From positions 610,648 to 674,647 of the forward strand of contig NZ_KE386604.1 in assembly GCF_000427905.1 (NCBI RefSeq): a stretch of DNA of 64,000 bases, read 5' to 3'. The notes below the pieces were generated by a model, which was not told the DNA's origin, made no database searches, and was given only the letters and a program-made list of their open reading frames with translations. Positions 10,098 through 18,520 of this stretch are shown one piece after another. This stretch comes from Thermocrispum agreste DSM 44070. GTDB lineage: Bacteria > Actinomycetota > Actinomycetes > Mycobacteriales > Pseudonocardiaceae. Numbering within the stretch: position 1 is the stretch's first letter; the number at the start of each line of letters is the position of its first letter. A program made the translations under genes and the position numbers.

Positions 10098-11054
10098 ATG
10101 GCCATGTCCGGCGATCAGCTGTCCGAGGTGTTCTCCCTCGTCGAGGTCGAGGGGGTGTTCTCCGGCGCGGTGATCGCCCGCGGGGCGTGGGTGGCCAGCG
10201 GCCCGATTCCGCATGCGCTGAAGTTCTTCGTGATGCTGTCCGGGCGGGCCAGGCTCACCGCCGACGGCGTGCCCGAGCCGGTCGAGCTGCAGGAGGGCGA
10301 CGTCGGCATCTTCAACGAGCGCGGCTGGGTGGAGCTGCGTGGCGGGCCGCTGGACGAGACGCCGCGGCGGGTCGAGCCGCAGCTGGACTTCCCGCCGTCG
10401 GCACTGATCGGCGCCGATCTGCGGCACGACGACGTCTACGTGGGAGGGCGCATCGACGTCGACGAGTCTGGTGCCGCGCTGCTTCGCCAGGCCCTGCCGC
10501 CGTTTTCGCACGTGCGGGCGTCCGCGCCCGGCGGGGAGGGGCTGCGCATCACGGTGCGCCGGTTGTTCGAGGAGCTGGCCGGCCAGCGGCTCGGGTCCGC
10601 GTTCGCCGTCCGGCAATACGGTCAGCTGCTGTTGCTGGAGATGCTGCGGGCGTACCTGGAGCAGGCGGAACAACCGCCTGCGGGGTGGCTCCGGCTGCTG
10701 GCCGACGAGCGGCTGAGGCCGGCGGTCACCATGATGCACCGGGAGCCGGGACGGGCGTGGGGGCTCGCCGAGCTGGCGAGGGCGTGCGCCATGTCCCGCG
10801 CTTCGTTCGCCGAGCGCTTCCGGCGTGTCGCCGGGATGCCGCCGCTGACGTATCTGAGCAAGTGGCGCATGATGCTGGCGCAGCGTGCGCTGGCCGACGA
10901 CGAGACGCGGATCGGTTCGCTGGCCACGCGGCTGGGTTACGCCTCGGAAAGTGCGTTCAGCAACGCGTTCAAGCGCCAGATCGGTGTCTCTCCCGCGGCT
11001 TATCGCCGTCAGCTGCGCGCCGGCCGCGAGGAAGAACCCGCTCGATCGGCATGA
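10098..11054 (+). CDS. AraC family transcriptional regulator
   Basis: About 318-residue regulator with an N-terminal cupin-type sensor domain (FFVMLSGRARLTADG...LQEGDVGIFNERGW) and a C-terminal AraC/HTH_18 DNA-binding domain. Both helix-turn-helices are visible: WGLAELARACAMSRASFAERF, split around residue 220-240, and IGSLATRLGYASESAFSNAF near the end, followed by GVSPAAYRRQ. Start is the ATG at 10098 or 10104; a TTG at 10083 is possible. Divergent from the SDR gene, which is its likely target. Confidence 0.88.
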   Translation: MAMSGDQLSEVFSLVEVEGVFSGAVIARGAWVASGPIPHALKFFVMLSGRARLTADGVPEPVELQEGDVGIFNERGWVELRGGPLDETPRRVEPQLDFPPSALIGADLRHDDVYVGGRIDVDESGAALLRQALPPFSHVRASAPGGEGLRITVRRLFEELAGQRLGSAFAVRQYGQLLLLEMLRAYLEQAEQPPAGWLRLLADERLRPAVTMMHREPGRAWGLAELARACAMSRASFAERFRRVAGMPPLTYLSKWRMMLAQRALADDETRIGSLATRLGYASESAFSNAFKRQIGVSPAAYRRQLRAGREEEPARSA

Positions 11055-11069
11055 CGCGCCCACCGGGGC

Positions 11070-12404
11070 TCACGATGGCCGGGCCGTCCGGTGGGAACTG
11101 TCCTGCATGAGCCGCTGGAACATGCTCGGCTTGCGGCTGGGGAAGAACGTGACCTTGACCAGGACGATCGCGATCACGGCGGGAAAGATGGCCATCGACC
11201 CAAGACTTGCGGTCTCCTCGCCCGAATCGGCGCTGGAGACGCTGGCCGCGACGACGGGGAGGACGGCCAGCGCCACCAGGCCCGCCACCAGGCCGATGCG
11301 TGCCACCAGCTTGGTGGGGCTGAGCGGTACCCGGCCTGCGGCCATCCGGCGCTCGTTCACCCGGGCGACGAGACTGCGGCGGGGCAGCTGCCACGCCGCT
11401 GGTCCCTGCGCGTGCAGCCTGCCGATGAACTGTTCCACCTGGTACCCGGGGAAGACCGTGCGCCACGTGTGTGCGGGGATGGCGGCGGCGAGCCGCACGA
11501 GGTGGGCGGCGTTGCTGAGCACCGTCCACTCGGACAGCGAGCCGTTGTCGTTGGTCCACAGCGCTCCGCGGTGCATGGCCACGAACCGGATGCGGAACCA
11601 CGGATCCGCCACCATCAGGCGCTGCACTTCGGGAGTCAGTACGGCACGCGCGAACGCCTCGTTCTCGGCTTCCACGGCGAACTGCGCGGCGAACTCCGGC
11701 TCCCACCCCTCGGCCACGGGCGTCAACCGGGCGCTCGGCAGCAACGCGCCGATGGTGTTCCTGGCCAGCCGGTAGTCCTCGAAGATCGAGGCCTTGGCCG
11801 TGCCGCCGGCGCCCCGCTGCTCGGGGAGCGCCCGTGCCTTGATCAGCAACGCCGGGGTCGGCGGGCAGGCCAGCTGCACCAGGCTGTGCGTGGCGTCGAT
11901 CGCCTCGACGACTTGCCCGGTCCTGGTCTGGTCGAAGACCCCCCGAGCGGGCGCCGCGACACGGTCGCGGTACTGCATGCCGAGCACCCGCTGACCGTTG
12001 AAGTCGAACTCCACCGCGAAGTCGAAGCCACCGGAAGGGTCGTCATGACCGACGGCCCGGCCGGGCCCGGCCAGCACGCCGAAGCTGGGCCGGCCCGGCA
12101 TGTCCGCGGTGAAGATCCGCCCGGTCTTGCCCGCCAGCCGGTCGGCCCAGGAGGACTGCTGGTACTTCCGCAGCCAGAACCACGCGGCGATGACGACCGG
12201 CACCGCACCCCACGCCCACATCCACGGGCCGCTGAACGTGCCGTACGTCAGCATGCACACGGTGGCCGTGGAGGCGGCCAACCCCGCCGCGCTGACCAGG
12301 AGCCGCCGCGCCGTGTCCTTGGTCCGCGTGGCGACGAAGAGCAACAGCACGGCCAGGCCGTAGCCACCGAAGATGATGGCCACGTCCAACGGTGAGAACT
12401 TCAT
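11070..12404 (-). CDS. Unknown membrane protein, paralogue of the protein at 15843-17198
   Basis: 444 residues, not recognised. About three hydrophobic segments lie near the N-terminus (about 7-25, 36-54, 62-78) and two near the C-terminus (about 367-389, 401-422), with a soluble middle of roughly 285 residues. The middle shares blocks with the protein at 15843-17198: RPSFGVLAGPGRA, VLGMQYRD, LTPEVQRLMVADPWFR and VNERR followed by a Pro-Ser pair. It lies 66 nt downstream of the WXG-like gene at 12471 and has an AAGGGA ribosome site. I infer a membrane partner or immunity/chaperone-like component of this secretion-cargo module. This is not proven. Confidence 0.7.
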   Translation of the reverse strand: MKFSPLDVAIIFGGYGLAVLLLFVATRTKDTARRLLVSAAGLAASTATVCMLTYGTFSGPWMWAWGAVPVVIAAWFWLRKYQQSSWADRLAGKTGRIFTADMPGRPSFGVLAGPGRAVGHDDPSGGFDFAVEFDFNGQRVLGMQYRDRVAAPARGVFDQTRTGQVVEAIDATHSLVQLACPPTPALLIKARALPEQRGAGGTAKASIFEDYRLARNTIGALLPSARLTPVAEGWEPEFAAQFAVEAENEAFARAVLTPEVQRLMVADPWFRIRFVAMHRGALWTNDNGSLSEWTVLSNAAHLVRLAAAIPAHTWRTVFPGYQVEQFIGRLHAQGPAAWQLPRRSLVARVNERRMAAGRVPLSPTKLVARIGLVAGLVALAVLPVVAASVSSADSGEETASLGSMAIFPAVIAIVLVKVTFFPSRKPSMFQRLMQDSSHRTARPS

Positions 12405-12470
12405 GCGCTCCCTTATAGCGCTCTCCGCCGGGCGGCCGCCCCCGATTCCGGCGATTTCTCACCTGTTTGA

Positions 12471-13652
12471 TCACATTTGCAGGTCCTCGCGGGTCTCCGC
12501 GGTGCTCCGGTCGCCGCCGATCTCGCTCTTGTCGTACATCGGCTCCCGGTCTTCCTTCCAGTCCTCGAAAGGCTCCTTGACACCCTGCCGGTAACCGCCC
12601 TTGGCCGCGCCGATGCCTGCTTTGATGCCCGCTCCGGTCGCCAGCGTGGTCAGGGCCTCCTTGGACATCATCAGTCCCGCCCTGCCGTCGACCGTGCCGG
12701 CCAGCGTGCTCGCCAGCGTGGTCGCCACCCGCCTGCTGGGGACGAACATGTCGTGCGCGGCCTTCGACCCGATCAGCGGGATCCGCCTGCTGCCTGCCGC
12801 GACGGTCTTGCCGAGGCGGAACTTCTCGGCCAGCTGCACCAGTCGGCCGTTCAGCTTGACCAGGAACTGGCCCAGCTCGTCCAGCAGCTTGCCCAGCTTG
12901 CCGAGGTAGCGGGAGATCTTGGCGAACACCGACGCCACCTTGCCGACGGTGGCGGTCATGGCCGCGGCGACCGAGCTGCCGAAGCTGATCACCGAGGAGG
13001 CCAGCGCGGGCAGCCAGATGGTGATCAGCCAGGACACCAGCTCGGAGATGATGGCCTTGATGACCTCCTCGATCACCGTCATGATGATCGACCAGGTCTG
13101 CAGCACCTCGGACACGGCGCCTGCGGCCGAGCCGATGCCCTTGATGCCCCGGCTGAAATCCGTCACCGCGTTCTTGGCCGCCTCGCCGGGCTCCCCGTCC
13201 CAGCTCTGCAGCCCCTGCTGGCCGGTGCGGTGGAAGTCCTCGCCCAGCTCGACGAATCCGCTGGCGATGGTGGCGAAGTTGTCCGAGGCCTTGCTGAGGC
13301 TCGGACCGTCGCCGGAGACGTAGTGCAGCATGTCCTGCAGCGGCTGGACGAGCTCCAGCAGCATGTCCAGCCCGGCGGCCACCAGGCTGCCGATCGGGTC
13401 CATGGTGAAGAACAAGGCGTCGGCGTAGGCGCCGCCGACGAACTTGGCGCCGTTGAGGGCCATCGACTTGGCCGCTTGCCCGAGGTCGCTGACCTCGTCG
13501 ATCTCACCGAGGTCCTGCGCGGTGTTCTTGGCCAGGTCGTAGGCCTTGCCCACCACCGGTATCCGGGAGACCGCACGGTCCGCACTGGCCTGCAGACCCT
13601 CGTCGTGCGGCTGGACGTCCAAGGCGTCCGCGATGCTCTTCTTCTCGGTCAC
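12471..13652 (-). CDS. WXG-like helical protein with hydrophobic core (module copy 2)
   Basis: 393 residues from a GTG that overlaps the upstream stop by 4 nt. No named family recognised. The N-terminal 185 residues are helical and carry W151-D-G153 between helices, a WXG100-like turn. Residues about 187-245 are strongly hydrophobic (SWLITIWLPALASSVISFG and beyond), so the protein may insert in a membrane or hide its core in a complex. It ends in a conserved I-G-G-D-R...D-L-Q-M tail shared with the copy at 14209. The LHYVSGDGPSLSKA segment (109-122) is identical in both. Likely type VII secretion cargo or effector; no toxin domain is visible. Confidence 0.72.
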   Translation of the reverse strand: MTEKKSIADALDVQPHDEGLQASADRAVSRIPVVGKAYDLAKNTAQDLGEIDEVSDLGQAAKSMALNGAKFVGGAYADALFFTMDPIGSLVAAGLDMLLELVQPLQDMLHYVSGDGPSLSKASDNFATIASGFVELGEDFHRTGQQGLQSWDGEPGEAAKNAVTDFSRGIKGIGSAAGAVSEVLQTWSIIMTVIEEVIKAIISELVSWLITIWLPALASSVISFGSSVAAAMTATVGKVASVFAKISRYLGKLGKLLDELGQFLVKLNGRLVQLAEKFRLGKTVAAGSRRIPLIGSKAAHDMFVPSRRVATTLASTLAGTVDGRAGLMMSKEALTTLATGAGIKAGIGAAKGGYRQGVKEPFEDWKEDREPMYDKSEIGGDRSTAETREDLQM

Positions 13653-14005
13653 CGCGTACCCTCCTCGCCCTTCGGATCGTCCGCCGTGCCGTCGATGGTG
13701 GCCTCGTGCTTGCCGAACTGGATGACGCTGGCCTCTTCGTTGCTGTCGTAGACGTTGGCGGCCGCGGTGATCTTGTCGGCCAGCGTTTCCACGCCTTCCT
13801 TCATCTCGGCGAGCAGGTCACGCAACTCGGCCAGCCGGTCGGTGTACTGGTGCTTGAAGTGGGAGCCGATGATGCCCCACGCCTCGTTGGTGACGTCCGC
13901 CTGGTCGATCAGCGCGCCGAACTTGTCCGCTTCGCTGGTGTAGTAGCTGAGGTTCTTCGCGTACGTGCGCAGTTCCGGTGTGTTGACGTTGATGTCAGAG
14001 CCCAT
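13649..14005 (-). CDS. EspC/WXG100-like small secreted-protein partner (copy 2)
   Basis: 118-residue helical protein like the EspC (DUF2580-type) ESX-secreted family. It has a central W-G-I-I-G turn (around 43-47) between two predicted helices and, near the end of the second helix, YDSNE, which fits the YxxxD/E type VII secretion signal. Residues 14-38 are identical to the copy at 15408. Its stop overlaps the start of the 393-residue gene (GTGA), so the two are surely co-translated and probably form a heterodimer, the usual state of Esx and PE/PPE pairs. Exact Pfam assignment is inference. Confidence 0.75.
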   Translation of the reverse strand: MGSDINVNTPELRTYAKNLSYYTSEADKFGALIDQADVTNEAWGIIGSHFKHQYTDRLAELRDLLAEMKEGVETLADKITAAANVYDSNEEASVIQFGKHEATIDGTADDPKGEEGTR

Positions 14006-14107
14006 GTAGTGCCCCCGTCGCCGTGGCTTTCGCGCAGATATTGTCCGGGACGACCCCGACGGCGAGGAAGGTTTTGAACGATTTTTCCGAGACTCGATCG
14101 GACACGG

Positions 14108-14145
14108 CGGGGCCGTAGCCGCCGAAGGTGACGGCTACGGCCCCG
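14108..14145 (-). terminator. Strong hairpin between the two module copies
   Basis: Perfect 14-bp inverted repeat (CGGGGCCGTAGCCG / CGGCTACGGCCCCG) with a 10-nt loop. On the minus strand it falls after the gene at 14209-15411 and before the gene at 13649-14005. No immediate T-tract follows, which is common for actinobacterial terminators. It suggests the two copies are partly independent transcription units or that read-through is damped. Confidence 0.65.
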
Positions 14146-14208
14146 TGGTGGGAACTCATGCGCTCCCGCGGCGCTTGTGCCGGGACGGACGTCCGCTGTT
14201 GCGGTCGG

Positions 14209-15411
14209 TCACATCTGCAGGTCTCTGCGGACCTGGGCGGGATCCCGGTCACCGCCGATCTTGCTCTTGTCGAACGCCGGTTCTTTCACGCTCTTGTCGC
14301 ACGTCTGCTCGTGGCTGCGCGTGTCCTGGTAGGCGTCCTTGCCCTCCTGGTACAGCGCCTTGCTGGTGCCGATTCCGGACTTGACGCCCGCCCCCTTGCC
14401 GAGGGCCTGCAGGCTCTCCTTGGAGACCATGAAGCCGAACTTCTCCTTGACGCCGTTGGTCAGGCGGCCGCCCATCGTGGTCAGCACCCGGTTGCTGACC
14501 TGGAACATGTCGTGCGTCGCCTTGGAGCCGATCAGCGGGATCGTCCGTTCACCCGCCTTGACCAGCTTGCCGATGCGGAACTGCTCGGCCAGCTTCAGCA
14601 GCTTCTCGGTGCAGGTGACCAGGAACCGGCCCAGCTCGTCCAGCAGCCTGCCCAGCATCCACAGGTAGCGGCCGATCCTGGTCAGGGCGGCCGCCACCCG
14701 GTGCGCCGATGCGGCGGTCGCCGCGGCGACCGAGGCGCCACAGGTGATCACCGAGGTGGCCAGCGCGGGCAGCCAGATGGTGATCAGCCACGCCACCACC
14801 TCGGTGATGATCGCCTTGATGACCTCCTCGGTTACCTTCATGATGATTCCCCAGGTCTTGAGTACCTCGGAGATGGAGCCCGCGACGGAACCGAGCCCCG
14901 CGATGCCCCTGGAGAATTCCGCGATCGCTTTCCGCGCGGCGTTGCCGGCATCCTCCTGCCAGTCCTTCAACGCCTTGTCGGCGGTGTCGTCGAAGTCGTT
15001 CGACAGCTCGACGAATCCCTTGGCGATGGTGGCGAAATTGTCCGCCGCCTTGCTGAGGCTCGGCCCGTCGCCGGACACGTAGTGCAATGCGTCCTGCAAT
15101 GGCTGGACCAGCTCCAGCAGAATGTCCAGCCCGGCGAGAATCAGATTGCCGATCGGGTCCATGCAGAAGAACACGGCATCGGCGAGACACCCGGTGACGA
15201 ACTTCGCGCCGTTGGCCGCCATGGACTTGGCCGCCTGATCCAGGTCGCTGAGCCCGTCGACCTCACCAAGGTCCTGCTTGATGTCCCTGACCAGCTTGTA
15301 GGCGTCGCCCGCGAACGGTACCCGGAGAAGCGCGCGTTCCGCGCTGGCCTTCAGGCCCTCGTCGTGCGGCCGGACGTCCAGCGAGTCCGCGATGCTCTTC
15401 GTCTCGGTCAC
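14209..15411 (-). CDS. WXG-like helical protein with hydrophobic core (module copy 1)
   Basis: 400 residues, paralogue of the protein at 12471-13652, colinear over most of its length and starting at a GTG overlapping the upstream stop. The turn that is WDG in the other copy is W151-Q-E153 here, so the WxG glycine is lost. The hydrophobic stretch (about 190-240), the FSRGI block and the final I-G-G-D-R...D-L-Q-M tail are kept. It contains several cysteines (C75, C83 among them) that copy 2 lacks, so the copies may have diverged in partner or function. Role: probable type VII secretion cargo, not identified. Confidence 0.72.
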   Translation of the reverse strand: MTETKSIADSLDVRPHDEGLKASAERALLRVPFAGDAYKLVRDIKQDLGEVDGLSDLDQAAKSMAANGAKFVTGCLADAVFFCMDPIGNLILAGLDILLELVQPLQDALHYVSGDGPSLSKAADNFATIAKGFVELSNDFDDTADKALKDWQEDAGNAARKAIAEFSRGIAGLGSVAGSISEVLKTWGIIMKVTEEVIKAIITEVVAWLITIWLPALATSVITCGASVAAATAASAHRVAAALTRIGRYLWMLGRLLDELGRFLVTCTEKLLKLAEQFRIGKLVKAGERTIPLIGSKATHDMFQVSNRVLTTMGGRLTNGVKEKFGFMVSKESLQALGKGAGVKSGIGTSKALYQEGKDAYQDTRSHEQTCDKSVKEPAFDKSKIGGDRDPAQVRRDLQM

Positions 15412-15749
15412 CGCTTGCCCCCTTCGCGCGGACCGTCGATCTTGGCCTCGAACCGGCCGAACGTCATCGACGTGTCGTCCTCCATGCCCTGGTAGACCTT
15501 GGCGGCCGTGGTGATCTTGTCGGCCAGCGCTTCCACGCCCTCTTTCATCACGCCGAGCAGATCACGCAACTCGGCCAGCTTGCTGGTGTATTGCTCCTTG
15601 TAATGGGAGCCGATGATTCCCCACGCCTCGTTGCTGACGTCGGCCTGGTCGATCAGCGCGCCGAATTTGTCCGCCTCGCTGGTGTAGTAGCTGAGATTCT
15701 TCGCATAGGTCTGCAATGCCGGTATGTCGACCTTGACTCCGGACCCCAT
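15408..15749 (-). CDS. EspC/WXG100-like small secreted-protein partner (copy 1)
   Basis: 113 residues from the ATG at 15749 (an in-frame ATG at 15767 is less likely since copy 2 also begins MGS). It shares residues 14-38 exactly with copy 2, has the same W-G-I-I-G turn, and ends its second helix with YQGME, fitting the YxxxE secretion signal. It overlaps the 400-residue gene by 4 nt. The similarity is evident at DNA level too, so the pair arose by a fairly recent tandem duplication of a roughly 1.7-kb unit. Confidence 0.75.
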   Translation of the reverse strand: MGSGVKVDIPALQTYAKNLSYYTSEADKFGALIDQADVSNEAWGIIGSHYKEQYTSKLAELRDLLGVMKEGVEALADKITTAAKVYQGMEDDTSMTFGRFEAKIDGPREGGKR

Positions 15750-15773
15750 GGACGATCCCCTCATCATGATCTT

Positions 15774-15804
15774 CGCCTGTTCGCTGTCTGTGACGGAACA
15801 GGCG
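15774..15804 (-). terminator. Hairpin after the 451-residue membrane protein gene
   Basis: A 9-bp perfect stem (CGCCTGTTC / GAACAGGCG) extended outward by CTTC/GAAG with one bulged base. On the minus strand it lies between the stop of the gene at 15843 and the start at 15749. It may be a terminator or attenuator that separates the membrane protein gene from the first EspC/WXG-like pair. Confidence 0.55.
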
Positions 15805-15842
15805 CGAAGGGTGGTTCCCGGAATTTTCCGGCGAAGCGCGGA

Positions 15843-17198
15843 TCAGGCTCGGCTGGAACGACGTGGCGCGGCCGCGGCTCTCCTGGTGGCGTAGAGCGGC
15901 CGCACCATCAGGTAGGCGAGCAGCACCATACCCGCGCCGAACACCGCCAACGCGATGGCGTCGAGGGTGTCACGGGCCGCCTGCGTGGGCTCGGACCAGC
16001 CGAAGATCGCGTCGGTGGCCATGTACCCGCCCAGACCCGCGATGGCAAGGGCCAGGATCAGGCGCGTCACGAGACCACCCGCGCTGACCGGGGTGCGGAG
16101 GGCGATCGTCCGGCGCTCGTTGACGGCGTCCACCAGCGTTCGGCGATGTGGGCGTCGTGCGGTGTCGCTGCCCCATCCCTCCGCCGAGGTGTCCGCGGCA
16201 CGCAGTGCGGTGGCGAACGTGTCGTCCGCCCAGATGCCGGAGGGCAGCAGCGCGGCGAGCGCGGTGAGCCTGCGGGAAGCGTCGAACAGCCGGGTTTCGG
16301 TCAGCCTGCCCCAGCGCGTCGTCCACACCACGCCGTCGCTGAACACCACGTCACCGAGGCGGAACCAGGGGTCGGCCAGCAGGGCCCGCCGCACCTGCGG
16401 GGTCAGCGCCCGCGCCGCCAGCTGCGGGTCCGCCGCCTGCACCTCGAACCACTTGCCGAACTCGCCGTTGAAGGCCACGGTTTCGGTGGCCTTGCTCGGC
16501 CGGATGGCCCCGGTCATGTTGCGGGTGTAGCGGGCGTCGTCCAGCGGGTTGATCGGGCCGGCGTCCGTGCCGTGCGACTCGTGCCGCTCTTGGCCGCTGC
16601 GGGGACGGATGATCAGCGTGGGGATCTCCGGGGTGCGCACCTGCACCATGGCGAACGTGCCGTCGAGGTCGGAGAGCTTGGCCAGCGTCCCGCGCCACGG
16701 TTCCACCTGGTCGGCAGGTGGCTGCAGGTGCAGGTACTGCACGCCCAGGACGTCGATGCCCTGCGTGCGGAGGGAGATCGCCGCCTCGAAGCCGGCGCCC
16801 GGGTCGTCCGGCTGGCGGGCGCGTCCCGCGCCGGGCAGCAGGCCGAAGGCCGGCCGGTCGTGCAACCGTCCGTGGTAGTACTGCGCGCGGCCGCCCGCGG
16901 CCAGCCGGTCCATCCAGCGGAGCTGGGCGAAGCCCCGCCACCAGATCCACCACGCCAGCAGCGCCGAACCGCCGCCGACCAGGAGCGCAAGCACCACCGG
17001 GTTCCACGCCAGAGAGAACCAGTAGTAGGTCGTGGCCGACGCGAGCAGGCCGGCGGCGGCGTAGGAGAAACGGGCCCACGTGCGCCGGCGCGGGTCCTGG
17101 TGAGCGGCGGCCCTGTCCTGCCATCGAACGCCGAGCGACAGGCAGGCCACAGCCGCGGCGTAGCCGCCGAGAAGGAGCAACCCCTGGTATCCGTGCAT
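15843..17198 (-). CDS. Unknown membrane protein, paralogue of the protein at 11070-12404
   Basis: 451 residues, not recognised. Predicted membrane segments at about 5-24, 44-62, 67-87 and two near the C-terminus (about 375-398, 415-433), flanking a large soluble domain with RPAFGLLPGAGRA, LGVQYLHLQ, ALTPQVRRALLADPWFRLG and VNERR, all shared in order with the 444-residue protein at 11070. The C-terminal tail is basic (ATRRAAAAPRRSSRA). Together the two proteins bracket the duplicated cargo pairs. A membrane adaptor, chaperone or immunity role is inferred from position only. Confidence 0.7.
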   Translation of the reverse strand: MHGYQGLLLLGGYAAAVACLSLGVRWQDRAAAHQDPRRRTWARFSYAAAGLLASATTYYWFSLAWNPVVLALLVGGGSALLAWWIWWRGFAQLRWMDRLAAGGRAQYYHGRLHDRPAFGLLPGAGRARQPDDPGAGFEAAISLRTQGIDVLGVQYLHLQPPADQVEPWRGTLAKLSDLDGTFAMVQVRTPEIPTLIIRPRSGQERHESHGTDAGPINPLDDARYTRNMTGAIRPSKATETVAFNGEFGKWFEVQAADPQLAARALTPQVRRALLADPWFRLGDVVFSDGVVWTTRWGRLTETRLFDASRRLTALAALLPSGIWADDTFATALRAADTSAEGWGSDTARRPHRRTLVDAVNERRTIALRTPVSAGGLVTRLILALAIAGLGGYMATDAIFGWSEPTQAARDTLDAIALAVFGAGMVLLAYLMVRPLYATRRAAAAPRRSSRA

Positions 17199-17390
17199 GG
17201 CGAATGCGGTGGCAGCCGGGTGCCGTGTCAGGTACGTCCCGTGGCTTGCGCCCTGGTGAAGCGCTCACGTCGCGACGCCGATCACGGCACGAGCGAGCCG
17301 GCCGGGCAGGGTAAGTGAGCCGCTACGCGCCTGGTCGTCGGCGGCGTCGGCTCGGTACCCGGAACCGGCCCGGCCTGGCTGGGCTCGGGC

Positions 17391-18077
17391 TCAGCGCTCG
17401 AAGACCGAGCCGAAACCTTCTTCCTCGTCGTCGTCGAAGTCCACGACGCGGCGGCGTGGTGGAGCGGGCGGACGCTGCTGCGGCGGCGGGCCTGCGGGAC
17501 GGCCCTGGGTCGGGCCGGCGCCGTACGGGCCCGGGGCGCTCGGCGGTGGAGCTGGGCGTGGCGGCGCCTGCGGACGCGGCGGCTCCGGACGGGACGGCTC
17601 CGGCGCCGGCTCGTCCGTCGGCCCGAACTGCATCTCCTGCGGCTGCCCGGCGGGCGTCGTCGGGGCTGGCTCTTCGTCGGCCCTGCGCAGTTCCTCCACC
17701 GAGACGCCGAACGCCTCGGCCTGTGCCTGCAGGACCTGCTCGCTGATGGCGCCGCCCATGTCGCCCATGTGCGACTCCACCACCTTCGCCTGCTTGCGCG
17801 CCGCGGCGGCCACCGCACGGTTGAGCGTCGCCATGATGCCGGCCGACAGCGAGCTGGCCTGCTGGCGCAGCGCCTCCTGGCTCAGCTGGATGTCCTTGAT
17901 GGCGCCGCCGGGGCCCGCCACCACGCGGATCGACCCGTCCGGAGAGGTCGCCACCGACTCGAGCTCGCCGAGTTCTTCCTTCATGCGTTCCAGCCCGGCG
18001 AACTGCTGCTGCGCCTGCTGGATTCTCGACTGGAACTTCTCGAACTCCTTCAGCAGCTGCTCCATCTCGGCTGACAC
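17391..18077 (-). CDS. YbaB/EbfC family protein with Pro-rich tail
   Basis: 228 residues; the first ~115 match the YbaB/EbfC fold, a helical-hairpin nucleoid-associated DNA-binding dimer (MEQLLKEFEKFQSRIQQAQQ, ...VRVVAGPGGAIKDIQLS, ...HMGDM). The remaining ~110 residues are Pro/Arg-rich and end with an acidic patch and a GSVFER end, an extension absent from housekeeping YbaB. YbaB-like proteins are often found near ESX genes in actinobacteria, where their function is unknown. It is the first gene of the minus-strand block and may be its regulator or a chaperone. GTG start at 18077; an ATG at 18065 is possible. Confidence 0.78.
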   Translation of the reverse strand: MSAEMEQLLKEFEKFQSRIQQAQQQFAGLERMKEELGELESVATSPDGSIRVVAGPGGAIKDIQLSQEALRQQASSLSAGIMATLNRAVAAAARKQAKVVESHMGDMGGAISEQVLQAQAEAFGVSVEELRRADEEPAPTTPAGQPQEMQFGPTDEPAPEPSRPEPPRPQAPPRPAPPPSAPGPYGAGPTQGRPAGPPPQQRPPAPPRRRVVDFDDDEEEGFGSVFER

Positions 18078-18291
18078 GGCGAACCCCTCACCTGAAGTCG
18101 ACGGCTGTGGTTGTGCCCATCATGGTGCACTCCCGGCGTTCGCGGGGCTCGTTCGGCGGATTTCACCGTGCTCGGGCGTGCGAGGCTGCACGGGTTCGCC
18201 TGCTTGGGCGGCGGGGGACCGCCATGTCCGGCGGCTGCACCCAGCAGCGTGCCGATCCACACGGCCAGGCCGCCGGGGATCGGCATGTGTC

Positions 18292-18370
18292 CGGCTGGGT
18301 TCGGTGGTGTCCGGTCGGGTCGGCGGGTGTCGTACTGAGCGCGGCAGGGTCGGACGGTCACGCCTGTGGG
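18292..18370. repeat. 79-bp direct repeat, copy A
   Basis: Begins CGGCTGGGTTCGGTGGTGTC and ends CGGTCACGCCTGTGGG. It matches 18521-18599 with about 4-5 mismatches over 79 positions and is separated by 229 bp start to start. It contains no recognisable gene. Possibly a small intergenic repeat family; a genome search would tell. Confidence 0.85.
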
Positions 18371-18520
18371 GGTTGCGCGTGGGGGCGGCTCGGCGGAGGC
18401 GGGGGATCGGCATGTGTCCGGCTGTTGTTGTTCGTGTGCGGTGGTCGGGCGTCTGTGCCATACGGCAAGCAGAGCCGGAGCCTTTGGTGCGGCAGTATCT
18501 GGTGGTCGTTTGGCAGTGTT

